A stretch of 64,000 nt of DNA, taken from the NCBI GenBank assembly GCA_001515945.1, contig LOER01000036.1, positions 62,001 through 126,000 of the forward strand, written 5' to 3'. Of the stretch, positions 54,572 through 63,175 are shown one piece after another (the first letter of the stretch is position 1; each line of letters starts with the position of its first letter). The notes under the pieces were generated by a model. That model did no database searches. It was given only the letters and a program-made list of their open reading frames with translations, and had not been told where the DNA came from. Origin of the DNA: Desulfitibacter sp. BRH_c19 (GTDB taxonomy: Bacteria > Bacillota > DSM-16504 > Desulfitibacterales > Desulfitibacteraceae). The translations under genes and the position numbers were made by a program.

Positions 54572-54752
54572 AAAAGAATTAGAACAATTAGAGAAGGAAT
54601 TGCAGGAAGTGGAAAATCAATTGAAGGATTTAAAGGCTCGATGGCCTGCCCATTCTTTAAAACCTGTGATGTTTGCTCAGTTAGAGGATTTAGAAGAAGA
54701 AAGAGACAGGCTAAAGCGGTTAGTAAAATCTATTAAACTTTACCATAAGTAA
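54564..54752 (+). CDS. Small coiled-coil protein ending in att sequence
   Basis: A 62-residue, highly charged helical protein (two helices around RWPAHSLKPVMFAQLEDLEEE) coupled to the ferredoxin gene. AGGAG lies 12 bases upstream of the ATG at 54564. Its last codons TAC CAT AAG TAA and the following CGG are the core of repeat D, identical to the end of rlmH, so the C-terminal YHK may have been supplied by recombination. Function unknown; perhaps a partner of the ferredoxin. Confidence 0.7.
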   Translation: MAKKELEQLEKELQEVENQLKDLKARWPAHSLKPVMFAQLEDLEEERDRLKRLVKSIKLYHK

Positions 54753-54755
54753 CGG
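54741..54755 (+). repeat. SCC-like attachment site D
   Basis: TACCATAAGTAACGG, identical over 15 bases to site A in rlmH. The outer flanks differ (AAACTT before, TGAATT after), as expected at the far end of an inserted element or an old junction. Confidence 0.7.
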
Positions 54756-54842
54756 TGAATTGAGCAGATTAGAGGAGCTTGTAAACCATATATAGAATTA
54801 CTTATAGGAGCAAAATTTGTCTGTCATACATGAGGTGAAATA

Positions 54843-55919
54843 GTGGACATAAAAGTTGTTGATAGAAGAGCAATTGGTGAATATTTATCTTTATATAAAG
54901 GGGTATATAAAGATAATATCTATTTTAGAGATAGTATGAGCATTGTTTTAAAAGGTATATTGACAGGAAAATCCTTGATATGTAAAAGCAGCATAGTAAA
55001 ACCGATTATAGTGATGGAATCGGGGAAGGTAGTAGCTGCTTGTATTTTTGCCATAGTTGATCGGATGAAAGATACCTTACAGCTCACCTTTTTTGAAGCT
55101 TTATCAAATCAGGAGAATGCGGTAGAGAAAATGATCGATTATGGAAGGAGGCTTGCACGGGAACAGGGTATTAATAAGATTTTAGTAGGATTAAATTTTC
55201 ATGTTAATTATGGGCTGGGGTTATTGGCCGATAATTATAATTCTTTGCAAGGCTTTGGTACACAATATAATCCTCCCTATTATATTGACTATTTTAAAAA
55301 ATATGCTACAGAAGAAATCAAACTTGTTAACTATATCGGTAAAATGGATAAATTTGATAGTATTCTTAACCATGAACTGTTAAACAGAATTGAGGATAAA
55401 TATAGTGTTAGAAAGGCAGATTTTAGAAATATAGAAAAAGATGTGCAAATTTATACAGATCTAAATAATCAAGCCTTTAGTAATCATAAATTCTATTATG
55501 GAAGAAGAGTAGAAGAAGATGTCGAGCTATTTAAAGATTTAAGGCTGCTACTAAAAGAAGAAAATCTACTAATATTAGAATATGAAGGAACTCCAATAGG
55601 ATTTATGCTATGGTATCCTGATTTTAATCAACTTATTAAGCCAGGTGAGCCCATAGGGATTAAAACTGTAATTAAGAATAAATTCTTTTCTCATAAAATA
55701 AAAACATTTAAGATTGTAGAATTAGGAGTACTGCCTGAATTTCAGAAAAAGGGAGGCGTACTCGCACTATTTAATAAATGCAGACATTTGGTTAAAGACC
55801 GATACGAATTTTGCGAATCAGGATGGGTACTAGAGGACAATCTTGATTCCAAAGGTTTTGGCCTTCGATGGGCGGATAAAGAGTACAAGCATTATAAAGT
55901 ATTTCTTATTAACTTATGA
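54843..55919 (+). CDS. GNAT-type acyltransferase-like protein
   Basis: A 358-residue protein with the shape of a two-domain GNAT enzyme. The C-terminal domain has the acyl-CoA-binding motif VELGVLPEFQKKGGVLALF (about residues 297-315). The N-terminal half has a partial GNAT fold (VMESGKVVAACIFAIVDRM). It starts the coupled seven-gene cluster with radical SAM enzymes; its stop overlaps the next start (ATGA). It may attach an acyl group to the pathway's scaffold. GTG at 54843 follows GAGGTGAAA. Confidence 0.75.
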   Translation: MDIKVVDRRAIGEYLSLYKGVYKDNIYFRDSMSIVLKGILTGKSLICKSSIVKPIIVMESGKVVAACIFAIVDRMKDTLQLTFFEALSNQENAVEKMIDYGRRLAREQGINKILVGLNFHVNYGLGLLADNYNSLQGFGTQYNPPYYIDYFKKYATEEIKLVNYIGKMDKFDSILNHELLNRIEDKYSVRKADFRNIEKDVQIYTDLNNQAFSNHKFYYGRRVEEDVELFKDLRLLLKEENLLILEYEGTPIGFMLWYPDFNQLIKPGEPIGIKTVIKNKFFSHKIKTFKIVELGVLPEFQKKGGVLALFNKCRHLVKDRYEFCESGWVLEDNLDSKGFGLRWADKEYKHYKVFLINL

Positions 55920-56971
55920 AAGGCAATGGATATATGTTTAAAGTTTATCATAATGCGAGTAAATTACCCGATATATGGGATGAGATTGTTGCTGAAAACA
56001 GAGATGGAGAAAATATTTTTTTAAAAAAGCAAATCTTAGAAAAACTAGAGAAATTCAACCCTTGTGGTCAATTGTATCATCTTAATCTTGGAGAAAGGGT
56101 TGTTTTTGTTTCTTATCAGCTTAAGCTGAATATTTTAACCTTTGCTAAGTATCCTTGTATAAATGTCCCAACTAATATTATCGGGTTGCCAATCTCAGTT
56201 GCAAAAACAGGGTATTCAATTTGCAAAGAAGATAATACAGATGCTATGGTAGAATATATTAAGTGTCTTAAGGGGTTTTATATCATTCTCAATTCGGATG
56301 ATATTTTTAATCTTGCTCAAGGCAATACTCTCTCCACCTGTAAAATGGATATTTACTGGAATTCCTTCGAGCAATATCTGTTGAGTATGAGAAGCCACTA
56401 TAGTTACAGAATTAGGAAAGCCTTGAGAAGATTTTCTAATATAAAGGTGGAAGAGCTAGAGGATAACAATTTATTTGATCAGGCGATGTATCATCTATAT
56501 GAAGATGTTTATGAGCACTCAAGCGAAAAACTGGAAAAACAGCCTATTGATTTTTTTAAAAAGTTTCCCGCGAAAATTATAAAATTTTCGCTTTGTGGAG
56601 ATATAATTGCTTTCGTTCAGCTAGTGGAAGATAAGGATGAGTTGATATTTTTATTCGGTGGCTTTAAGTATAGCATGAATAAAAAATATGATTTATATAT
56701 AAATATGCTTTTGCAAATCATTAGCTACGGTCTTAATAAGAAAGGTATCAAACGGATCGATTTCGGGCAGACGGCAGAGGAGACAAAGCTCAAACTAGGG
56801 GCTATACAGCATCCTAAATCTTTATATATTCATCATAGCAACCCCATAATAAATGGGATTTTAAGCAAGGTTGTCCATAAGTTTTCCTATAAACCATATA
56901 TGATTGAGCATAATGTATTTAACGATTTTGAGGGGGATAGAAATGAAGGTTCTACTAGTGAAATGCCATAA
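55916..56971 (+). CDS. FemAB/GNAT-like acyltransferase protein
   Basis: A 351-residue protein of the BioF2/FemAB-like GNAT group: SYRIRKALRRF, then a long helical linker and a second half-domain with IAFVQLVEDKDELIFLFGGF and KGIKRIDFGQTAEETKLKLGA, which resembles the acyl-CoA N-acyltransferase half of these proteins. Substrate unknown. ATG 55916 overlaps the previous stop; ATG 55934 after AAAGG is an alternative. The 3' end overlaps the following radical SAM gene by 29 bases. Confidence 0.72.
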   Translation: MKGNGYMFKVYHNASKLPDIWDEIVAENRDGENIFLKKQILEKLEKFNPCGQLYHLNLGERVVFVSYQLKLNILTFAKYPCINVPTNIIGLPISVAKTGYSICKEDNTDAMVEYIKCLKGFYIILNSDDIFNLAQGNTLSTCKMDIYWNSFEQYLLSMRSHYSYRIRKALRRFSNIKVEELEDNNLFDQAMYHLYEDVYEHSSEKLEKQPIDFFKKFPAKIIKFSLCGDIIAFVQLVEDKDELIFLFGGFKYSMNKKYDLYINMLLQIISYGLNKKGIKRIDFGQTAEETKLKLGAIQHPKSLYIHHSNPIINGILSKVVHKFSYKPYMIEHNVFNDFEGDRNEGSTSEMP

Positions 56972-58265
56972 AAAGACTCTTTTCTCTATCTTCGAGCCAA
57001 TTGTAACGGAACCCTTAGAATTGGAATATCTCTCTGGACTCTTAACAAAGATGGACATCCATCATAGAATATTTAATTCGCTGATGGAGGATAGCACTTT
57101 TGAAAAGGTAATGGAAGAATATCATCCAGATGTCTTAGTGTTAACTGGATATATAACTGCAGTGGAAACCATGATTAGTTTCTCCCAATATGCAAAGAGC
57201 CTGGACAGGAATATGAAAGTAATCGTTGGCGGTGTTCATGCGGAAATAAATTACGAGGATTTTTTTGTTGAGACAATAGATTTTATTGTCCATTCTGATC
57301 CCATTCATACATTCGAGAAGCTGATAAACAATCATTTTTGCAAAGTAGAAGCTGAGAGTATTCAAGGGATAGCGTTTTATGATGGAAAGAAGTGGCAGGT
57401 TAACAGTAAGAGTCTAACTAAACTTGAGGATCTTCCATTTCCTAACCGAACTTATTTTAAAAAGTATAAGCATAAGACCAAGTATCTGCAGTATAGCCCG
57501 ATAGCTATTATAAAAACGGCATTATCTTGTCCATTTCAATGTAATTTTTGTTATTGTAGGTTACTGAATATGGGAACTTATTCTAATAGAACAATTCGAT
57601 CTGTAGTAGAGGAAATTAAAACTATCGATGCGGAGTATATCTGGATTGTGGATGATACATTTCTTTTGGATAGGGAAAGAATAGTAGATTTTATCCATGA
57701 AACAAAAAACCATAAACTTCATAAGAAATTTATTGCCTATTCAAGGGTAGATTTTGTGGCTAAAAATGAGGATATTATAAAGAAATTAGCAGAAATCGGT
57801 TTTGTCGAACTAATTATAGGGATGGAAGCCATAGAGGATCAAAAGCTGGAAATGCTTAATAAACAAAGCTCCTCAGATGAAAATATCCGGGCAGTAGAAA
57901 TTCTTCGAAAATATGGTATTCGATTAACGGCATTGTTCATTGTGGGAATAGATTTTACTTTCACAGATTTTCGGAGACTTAGAAAATGGATTCGAACAAT
58001 TGGTTTATGCTGTTATGCTGTTTCAATATTCACACCACTTAAGGGGACAGATCTCTATAAGGCTTATAAAGATAAAATTATTAATAATAAGTACGCCAGC
58101 TATGATTTTTTACATCTAACAATTAAGCCGACCAAAATACCTGCCGTTATTTTCTGTTTTCTTTTTTATCTGCTTTATGTTGAGCAATTCTTTAGGAGTA
58201 GCTATATTAGGGGTGCTATGATGAAAACGTTAAGAAGCATATTTGTTACTGGAGGAAAGCCATGA
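56943..58265 (+). CDS. Cobalamin-binding-type radical SAM enzyme 1
   Basis: A 440-residue protein: an N-terminal B12-binding-like Rossmann domain (residues about 1-130; VKVLLV-type start, VIVGGVHAEI) without a DxHxxG motif, then a radical SAM barrel. The 4Fe-4S ligands are Cys196, Cys200 and Cys203 in CPFQCNFCYC, followed by VDDTFL and GMEAIEDQKLEML. Related enzymes methylate or cyclise unactivated carbons. ATG 56943 after GAGGGGG is preferred over an upstream in-frame start. Coupled to the methyltransferase downstream (ATGA). Confidence 0.88.
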   Translation: MKVLLVKCHKKTLFSIFEPIVTEPLELEYLSGLLTKMDIHHRIFNSLMEDSTFEKVMEEYHPDVLVLTGYITAVETMISFSQYAKSLDRNMKVIVGGVHAEINYEDFFVETIDFIVHSDPIHTFEKLINNHFCKVEAESIQGIAFYDGKKWQVNSKSLTKLEDLPFPNRTYFKKYKHKTKYLQYSPIAIIKTALSCPFQCNFCYCRLLNMGTYSNRTIRSVVEEIKTIDAEYIWIVDDTFLLDRERIVDFIHETKNHKLHKKFIAYSRVDFVAKNEDIIKKLAEIGFVELIIGMEAIEDQKLEMLNKQSSSDENIRAVEILRKYGIRLTALFIVGIDFTFTDFRRLRKWIRTIGLCCYAVSIFTPLKGTDLYKAYKDKIINNKYASYDFLHLTIKPTKIPAVIFCFLFYLLYVEQFFRSSYIRGAMMKTLRSIFVTGGKP

Positions 58266-58912
58266 GTAGGCAGGAAATTTGGGATTTTTGGGCAAAGGCT
58301 TATGAAAGTCTATGGGTACAGAAGTACTCTTTAGAACCTACTAGGGGGAAAATTTTGCAGTACTTAAGAGAATATTTAGATCCAGATAAAGCCTATCGAA
58401 TTCTCGACATTGGTTGTGGTACTGGACAGCTCCTTAGAGAAATAAGGGTAGAGTTTTCAGGATACAAGCTTGAACTACTAGGTATAGATTATTCTAAGCA
58501 AATGGTTAAGGTGGCAGAGGAGCATGGTGGAGGAATTGATTACCAACAAATGAATGTTAGCCAGATAGGTAATATATTAGGCAAGTTTGATATTATAATA
58601 TGTACCCATTCATTTCCATATTATGAGGACCAAGCAAAGGCCATTGTCCAAATTAATGGTCTTCTGGATGTGGGAGGATACTTACTTTTAGCACAAGCTT
58701 CGCAAAACAATCTATATGATGGCATTGCCATGTTTTTTGTAAAGCTAACTACTGGTAAGGCAAAATACCTAAGTGTCAAGGAAGTTCAGCATATAACGGA
58801 AGAATGCTTTCAATGTGAAGATTTGATTAAGATTAAAGAAAGCCCTTATATGCCGTCTATCTATTTTTTCATATTAGCGAAAAGAGAATTTAAAGGAGAC
58901 TATAAAGGATGA
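58262..58912 (+). CDS. Class I SAM-dependent methyltransferase
   Basis: A 216-residue methyltransferase. It starts EIWDFWAKAYESLW, a type 11 methyltransferase entry, and motif I is ILDIGCGTGQLL (residues about 45-56), followed by LLGIDYSKQMVKVAEEHG. It should methylate a small molecule or a lipid head rather than DNA. It overlaps both neighbouring genes by four bases, so it acts in the same pathway as the radical SAM enzymes. Confidence 0.88.
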   Translation: MSRQEIWDFWAKAYESLWVQKYSLEPTRGKILQYLREYLDPDKAYRILDIGCGTGQLLREIRVEFSGYKLELLGIDYSKQMVKVAEEHGGGIDYQQMNVSQIGNILGKFDIIICTHSFPYYEDQAKAIVQINGLLDVGGYLLLAQASQNNLYDGIAMFFVKLTTGKAKYLSVKEVQHITEECFQCEDLIKIKESPYMPSIYFFILAKREFKGDYKG

Positions 58913-60309
58913 ATGTTCTGCTGATTAGACCTAAACCTGACAAAGAAACTATTGGATTACAACATGTTATGGTCTGTGAACCCCTTGAACTTGAATATTT
59001 AGCTGCTAATATGGAACAAACTGATGCAAATATAGAAATTTTAGATATGATCTTAGAGAAAAAGCCTCTAGAATACTTCATGGAAAAATATAAGCCGGAT
59101 GTTGTAGGGATGAGTGGCTATATTACCCATGTGAATGTTATCAAGGATTATGCATGTAGAATTAAGAGGGTGATTCCTCATTGCAGGATTGTTGTTGGCG
59201 GTGTCTATGCTGAAGTGGTGCCTGAGGATTTTATCAGTATCCATATAGACTTTATTGTTGAGGCCAATGGGCCAATAACCTTTAATGCCGTACTAAAACA
59301 TCTAGATAAGAAAGAGCAAAGCATTGAAAAAAACATAGAGAAAAGCATTACAGATATAGATATCCAGGGGACGTATAAACCAGGGAGAAGGAGCTTAAAG
59401 GATACGTCTTTTCTCTATCTTTTCCCAGATCGCCAAAAGGTTGAACGCTATAGGCATAAGTATTATTATATGTTTCATAATCCATGTGCTTTAGTAAAAA
59501 CAGCTTATGGTTGTCCCTATAATTGCAGTTTTTGCTTTTGCAAAGAGATTACTGATGGCAAGTACTTTACTAGGACCATTGATTCGGTAATTGAAGAACT
59601 AAAGGAAATACCCGAACCAGAAATCTATATCGTTGATGATGACTTTCTTTTTTCTAGAGAACGAATTTTAGAGTTTTGCCACAAACTAGCTGAAAATAAA
59701 ATCAATAAGAAATTTCTTGTTTATGGGAGAACAGATTTCGTTAGCAAGAATGAAGATGTGATAAAAACTTTTCGCGATCATGGCTTGCGTGCTGTTATTG
59801 TTGGGCTGGAATCATTTAAAAATGAAGATTTAGATAAATACAATAAAATGACAAGTATCTATGAAAATGAAGCGGCTATTAGCATCTTAAAAAAATATGA
59901 TATTGAGGTATATGGAACTTTAATACTAGGAATGGACTTTTCAAAAGAAGATTTTGTCCATCTATATCAATGGTTAAAAAAAATTGACATAACCTTTGTT
60001 AATTTACAACCACTTACCCCACTATATGGGACAGGAATTTTTCAAGAGTACGAAAAGGATTTAGTTATAGCTCGAGAAGAGTTTGAAAAATGGGATTTGG
60101 CCCATCTTGTACTAAAACCTCAGAAGATGAGTGTCCGCAGATATTATTTTGAAATGGTAAAGCTTTATTATAAAATAACCATGCGTCCTAAAAACATACT
60201 AAGACTTATTCGTAAATATGGATTATCTGAGGTATTGAAGTTGTCTATAGGTAGTAGTGCTGTGACTATCCAGTATATGCAAAAAATATTAAGAGGTAAA
60301 TCAAGATGA
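58909..60309 (+). CDS. Cobalamin-binding-type radical SAM enzyme 2
   Basis: A 466-residue relative of enzyme 1 with the same two domains. Residues 95-102 (IVVGGVYAE) belong to the B12-binding-like domain. The 4Fe-4S ligands are Cys202, Cys206 and Cys209 in CPYNCSFCFC, followed by VDDDFLF and VGLESFKNEDL. The C-terminal tail (MSVRRYYFEMVKLYY, then RLIRKYGLSEVLKL) is shared with enzyme 4, so the two probably arose by duplication. Overlaps on both sides. Confidence 0.88.
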   Translation: MNVLLIRPKPDKETIGLQHVMVCEPLELEYLAANMEQTDANIEILDMILEKKPLEYFMEKYKPDVVGMSGYITHVNVIKDYACRIKRVIPHCRIVVGGVYAEVVPEDFISIHIDFIVEANGPITFNAVLKHLDKKEQSIEKNIEKSITDIDIQGTYKPGRRSLKDTSFLYLFPDRQKVERYRHKYYYMFHNPCALVKTAYGCPYNCSFCFCKEITDGKYFTRTIDSVIEELKEIPEPEIYIVDDDFLFSRERILEFCHKLAENKINKKFLVYGRTDFVSKNEDVIKTFRDHGLRAVIVGLESFKNEDLDKYNKMTSIYENEAAISILKKYDIEVYGTLILGMDFSKEDFVHLYQWLKKIDITFVNLQPLTPLYGTGIFQEYEKDLVIAREEFEKWDLAHLVLKPQKMSVRRYYFEMVKLYYKITMRPKNILRLIRKYGLSEVLKLSIGSSAVTIQYMQKILRGKSR

Positions 60310-61622
60310 AAAAACTGCTCCTAATTCAATCGACTCCCTATGATTTAAATAGAAAACCCATAAAAAAGAAAAAGTTATATTTTGTTGGTTTAGCGCTGCC
60401 ACTTCTAGCTGCATTAACACCCCAAGATTGGCAAGTAGAAATCGTTTTAGAAACCATTGAAGATATTCCATTTGACACAGATGCTGATCTTATTGCTATC
60501 GGATCTATGGGCCATGCCATTATCCGTACAATTGATATTGCTGAAGAGTTTAAGAAAAGGGGTAAGACAGTAATCTTAGGAGGATATATGGTTAGCCTCA
60601 TGGCAGAGGAAGCAGGTAAATACTGTGATAGTGTAGTTATTGGAGATGCTGAGAATGTTTGGGGTAGGGTAATTGAAGATTATCAAAAAGGTGAATTAAA
60701 AAGCTCCTATAAAGAAGAATTGACTTGCCTTAAGACTCCACTTCCCAGATTTGACTTGATTCTTAAAAAGAATATTGGTGATTTCCTGCCCATACAGGCA
60801 GGTAGAGGATGTCCCAATTCTTGTAGCTTCTGCTCTGTGTACTGCTTATACAAAAACAAGTATCTAAAAAGAGAGATTGCTGATGTTATTCGAGATATTA
60901 CACAGATAAAGGAACTGGGATTTAGTAAATTTTTATTATTAGATGATAATATTATTGCTGATAGGATGTATCTATTAGAGCTATGTGGAGAAATTAAGAA
61001 GCTGAACATGCAGTGGGCATCACAGTGCTCTATAAAAATTGGTGATGATAAAGAATTATTAGAAATTGTTGCTGATAGTGGTTGCCTAGCGTTAAGTTTT
61101 GGCCTGGAGAGTATTTCAGTAGAAAGTCTAAAATACATGGATAAATCATGGGCAAAGCCCAAAGAGTACCCCGAACGCATTAAGAATATACAAGCAGCAG
61201 GGATTGATGTATCTACAGAAATGGTGGTGGGTGCCGATGGAGACACCCTCCAATCTATTCAGGATACAGCTAAATTTATTAGTGATAATAAAATTGTTAT
61301 CCCGAGATTTTATATCCTTACTCCTATACCCGGAACTAAATATTATGAGGATTTAAGAGCCCATCATCGAATATATAAAGAGGATATCTATTCCTATAAT
61401 GGAAGTGAGGCAGTTCATATTCCTAAACATATGACTCCTGAGGAATTAACAAAGGCATATTGGGATTTATACAATGAAGTATTTTCTATTTCATCAATTG
61501 CAAAGCGTACACTATTTAGAAAAGATTTTTTTACAAAAATGGACAGATATATATTTTATTTCATGATTAATATATATTACAGATATCAGATTAAGCGAAA
61601 GATAACACCGAATATCATATAG
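60306..61622 (+). CDS. Radical SAM enzyme 3, HpnR/GrsA-like
   Basis: A 438-residue protein. N-terminal B12-binding-like domain: LLAALTPQDWQVEIVLE, VILGGYMVSLMAEEA and DSVVIGDAENVW. The cluster-binding cysteines are 169, 173 and 176 in GCPNSCSFCSVYC. FGLESISVESLKYMDK and the LTPIPGTKYYEDL segment recall hopanoid and tetraether-lipid modifying enzymes (HpnR, HpnJ, GrsA), which act on lipid hydrocarbon chains. It differs from the other three in its C-terminus. Likely role: carbon-centre modification of the cluster's product. Confidence 0.85.
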   Translation: MKKLLLIQSTPYDLNRKPIKKKKLYFVGLALPLLAALTPQDWQVEIVLETIEDIPFDTDADLIAIGSMGHAIIRTIDIAEEFKKRGKTVILGGYMVSLMAEEAGKYCDSVVIGDAENVWGRVIEDYQKGELKSSYKEELTCLKTPLPRFDLILKKNIGDFLPIQAGRGCPNSCSFCSVYCLYKNKYLKREIADVIRDITQIKELGFSKFLLLDDNIIADRMYLLELCGEIKKLNMQWASQCSIKIGDDKELLEIVADSGCLALSFGLESISVESLKYMDKSWAKPKEYPERIKNIQAAGIDVSTEMVVGADGDTLQSIQDTAKFISDNKIVIPRFYILTPIPGTKYYEDLRAHHRIYKEDIYSYNGSEAVHIPKHMTPEELTKAYWDLYNEVFSISSIAKRTLFRKDFFTKMDRYIFYFMINIYYRYQIKRKITPNII

Positions 61623-61755
61623 AGTGAAACTTCTATCAGTAGGGGGAACTTCATATCCTACTGAAGATTAGTTGAACTAATCGGGGTGTTAGCGTCCGTT
61701 ATCCACCACTTTAGATATTGAAGTGGGGCCCTTACGAACGATCGCACCGGGATAA
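61622..61755 (+). ncRNA. IS200/IS605 (TnpB) right-end or guide-RNA-like remnant, copy 2
   Basis: A CAGTAGG/CCTACTG stem and a TTAGTT/AACTAA stem lead into GTTAG, CGTCCGT/ACGAACG (61693 and 61734, one mismatch) around TTATC and a second stem CCACTT/AAGTGG (61706 and 61721), closing near CCGGGATAA. It shares the skeleton of copy 1 at 49001. It separates radical SAM genes 3 and 4 with no tnpB gene nearby, so it is a relic insertion or an adopted RNA element. Confidence 0.45.
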
Positions 61756-61768
61756 TGAGGAGAAGTGA

Positions 61769-63130
61769 ATGAAAGTACTTTTAGTAAGACCTCCAAGAAT
61801 TAAACAAGCAATTACACTAGGAGAATTCATGTATAGTGAGCCTATTGGTCTAGAAATTATCTACGCCATGCTAGAACATAGGCATCAAGTGGAAATTTTA
61901 GACCTAATGTCCGATAAAGTGAAAATTGAGGATAAGCTAAAAGAATATAAACCCCAAGTAGTGGGCATCACCACACTATGCATAGATGTTCCAATAGTCA
62001 ATGCTATAACAGAAGAAGTTAAGAAGTATGACCCAGCCATAGTGACACTCATAGGAGGAACCCAGGCTTTTTTGAATCCTCAGGCATTTTTCATTAGTTC
62101 TGTTGATCATGTCATGAAATATACTACTACTAAAAACATAACAGAGCTGTTTTATTATCTTGAAAACTGGGCTAATGTACCACTTATTGACGGTATCTTT
62201 AGTCGTGGAAATAATTTCGAAGCTACCAATTCTCAAGGAATTAACGAATACATTCATCCTAACAGGACAGCAACCGCCAAATATAGAAATTACTATTCCT
62301 ACTTTGGATATAGACCTGCTGCTATTATGGCAACTGCTCAAGGATGCTCGAAAACATGTCGCTTTTGCTTAAGGTGGAAAATTGAAGGACATAGAGAAAA
62401 GTATTTTCCTATGGATTTTGTGATGGAAGAAATTCGCAGTATTAAAGAAGGAACTATTATGGTTTTTGATAATGATTTTCTACATAATGCAGATAGGATC
62501 AACACACTCTGTGATTTTCTTGAAAGCGAGAATATTAAGAAGAAGTTTATCTGTTATGCTAGTGTGCACAGTATCCTAAAAAATAAAAATATGGTAAGAA
62601 GATTCAAAAGCTTAGGCTTAAAGGCAGTATTGGTCGGATATGAATCTTTTAATGATGAAGAAATGCAGAGCTATCAGAAGAAATCAACAATTGAGGATAA
62701 CTTTGAGGCAAGTAAATTCATGAAATCAATTGGTCTTGATGTATGGGCCTCCTTTATGTTTCATCCCGATTGGACTGGCGCAGATTTCAAAGCATTTAGA
62801 AGATATATACAACTCTTAAGTCCTGAGCTTAGTTCTCTTTCACCACTTACACCTTTTCCTAATTTGCCACTATATAAAGAATATAAAGATAGAGTGCTAG
62901 TAAAGAAGGAGGACTACGAAAAATGGAGCTTCGGACAAGTTACAATTATACCTTCCAACATGAGCTTAAGAAGATATTATTTTGAAATTTTAAAAACCAA
63001 CCTATATGTCAATATACCATTAAAGAATGTTGCTTATATGGTGAGAAAATTCGGGTTTTTAACAGTATTTAGGCTCTTTAAGGGATCATCTAACTTATTT
63101 ATGAGGTATGTTAAGATAATGATTGAATAA
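61769..63130 (+). CDS. Cobalamin-binding-type radical SAM enzyme 4
   Basis: A 453-residue protein. B12-binding-like domain residues about 1-130 (VEILDLMSD, LIGGTQAFLNP). The 4Fe-4S ligands are Cys193, Cys197 and Cys200 in GCSKTCRFCLRW; FDNDFLH and VGYESFNDEEM follow. The C-terminal end (MSLRRYYFEILKTNLY, then VRKFGFLTVFRLFKGSS) closely parallels enzyme 2. It has its own GAGGAGA ribosome site, because an RNA-like insertion separates it from gene 3. It completes the cluster. Confidence 0.88.
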   Translation: MKVLLVRPPRIKQAITLGEFMYSEPIGLEIIYAMLEHRHQVEILDLMSDKVKIEDKLKEYKPQVVGITTLCIDVPIVNAITEEVKKYDPAIVTLIGGTQAFLNPQAFFISSVDHVMKYTTTKNITELFYYLENWANVPLIDGIFSRGNNFEATNSQGINEYIHPNRTATAKYRNYYSYFGYRPAAIMATAQGCSKTCRFCLRWKIEGHREKYFPMDFVMEEIRSIKEGTIMVFDNDFLHNADRINTLCDFLESENIKKKFICYASVHSILKNKNMVRRFKSLGLKAVLVGYESFNDEEMQSYQKKSTIEDNFEASKFMKSIGLDVWASFMFHPDWTGADFKAFRRYIQLLSPELSSLSPLTPFPNLPLYKEYKDRVLVKKEDYEKWSFGQVTIIPSNMSLRRYYFEILKTNLYVNIPLKNVAYMVRKFGFLTVFRLFKGSSNLFMRYVKIMIE

Positions 63131-63175
63131 AGTCGGTAGCGTAAAAAATTTTCTCTAAGGAGATTACTAAAGAAT

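Larger units (their letters stand above)
33380..54755. mobile_element. Candidate chain of three SCC-like cassettes at rlmH
   Basis: Four direct repeats of the rlmH end (A 33371, B 39877, C 45132, D 54741) divide the region into cassettes of about 6.5, 5.3 and 9.6 kb. Contents are accessory: defence-like genes (I), a sensor-plus-ABC exporter module (II), and hydrolases, regulators and redox proteins (III). I found no serine or tyrosine recombinase, so the elements would be non-autonomous, as with pseudo-SCC elements of staphylococci. The interpretation is inference from the repeats and gene content. Confidence 0.7.

Noticed and set aside
33380-54755. Search for a cassette recombinase (large serine or tyrosine recombinase) among the genes of the chain
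   Set aside because: No protein here shows a resolvase catalytic domain or the tyrosine recombinase RHRY set; none is claimed.
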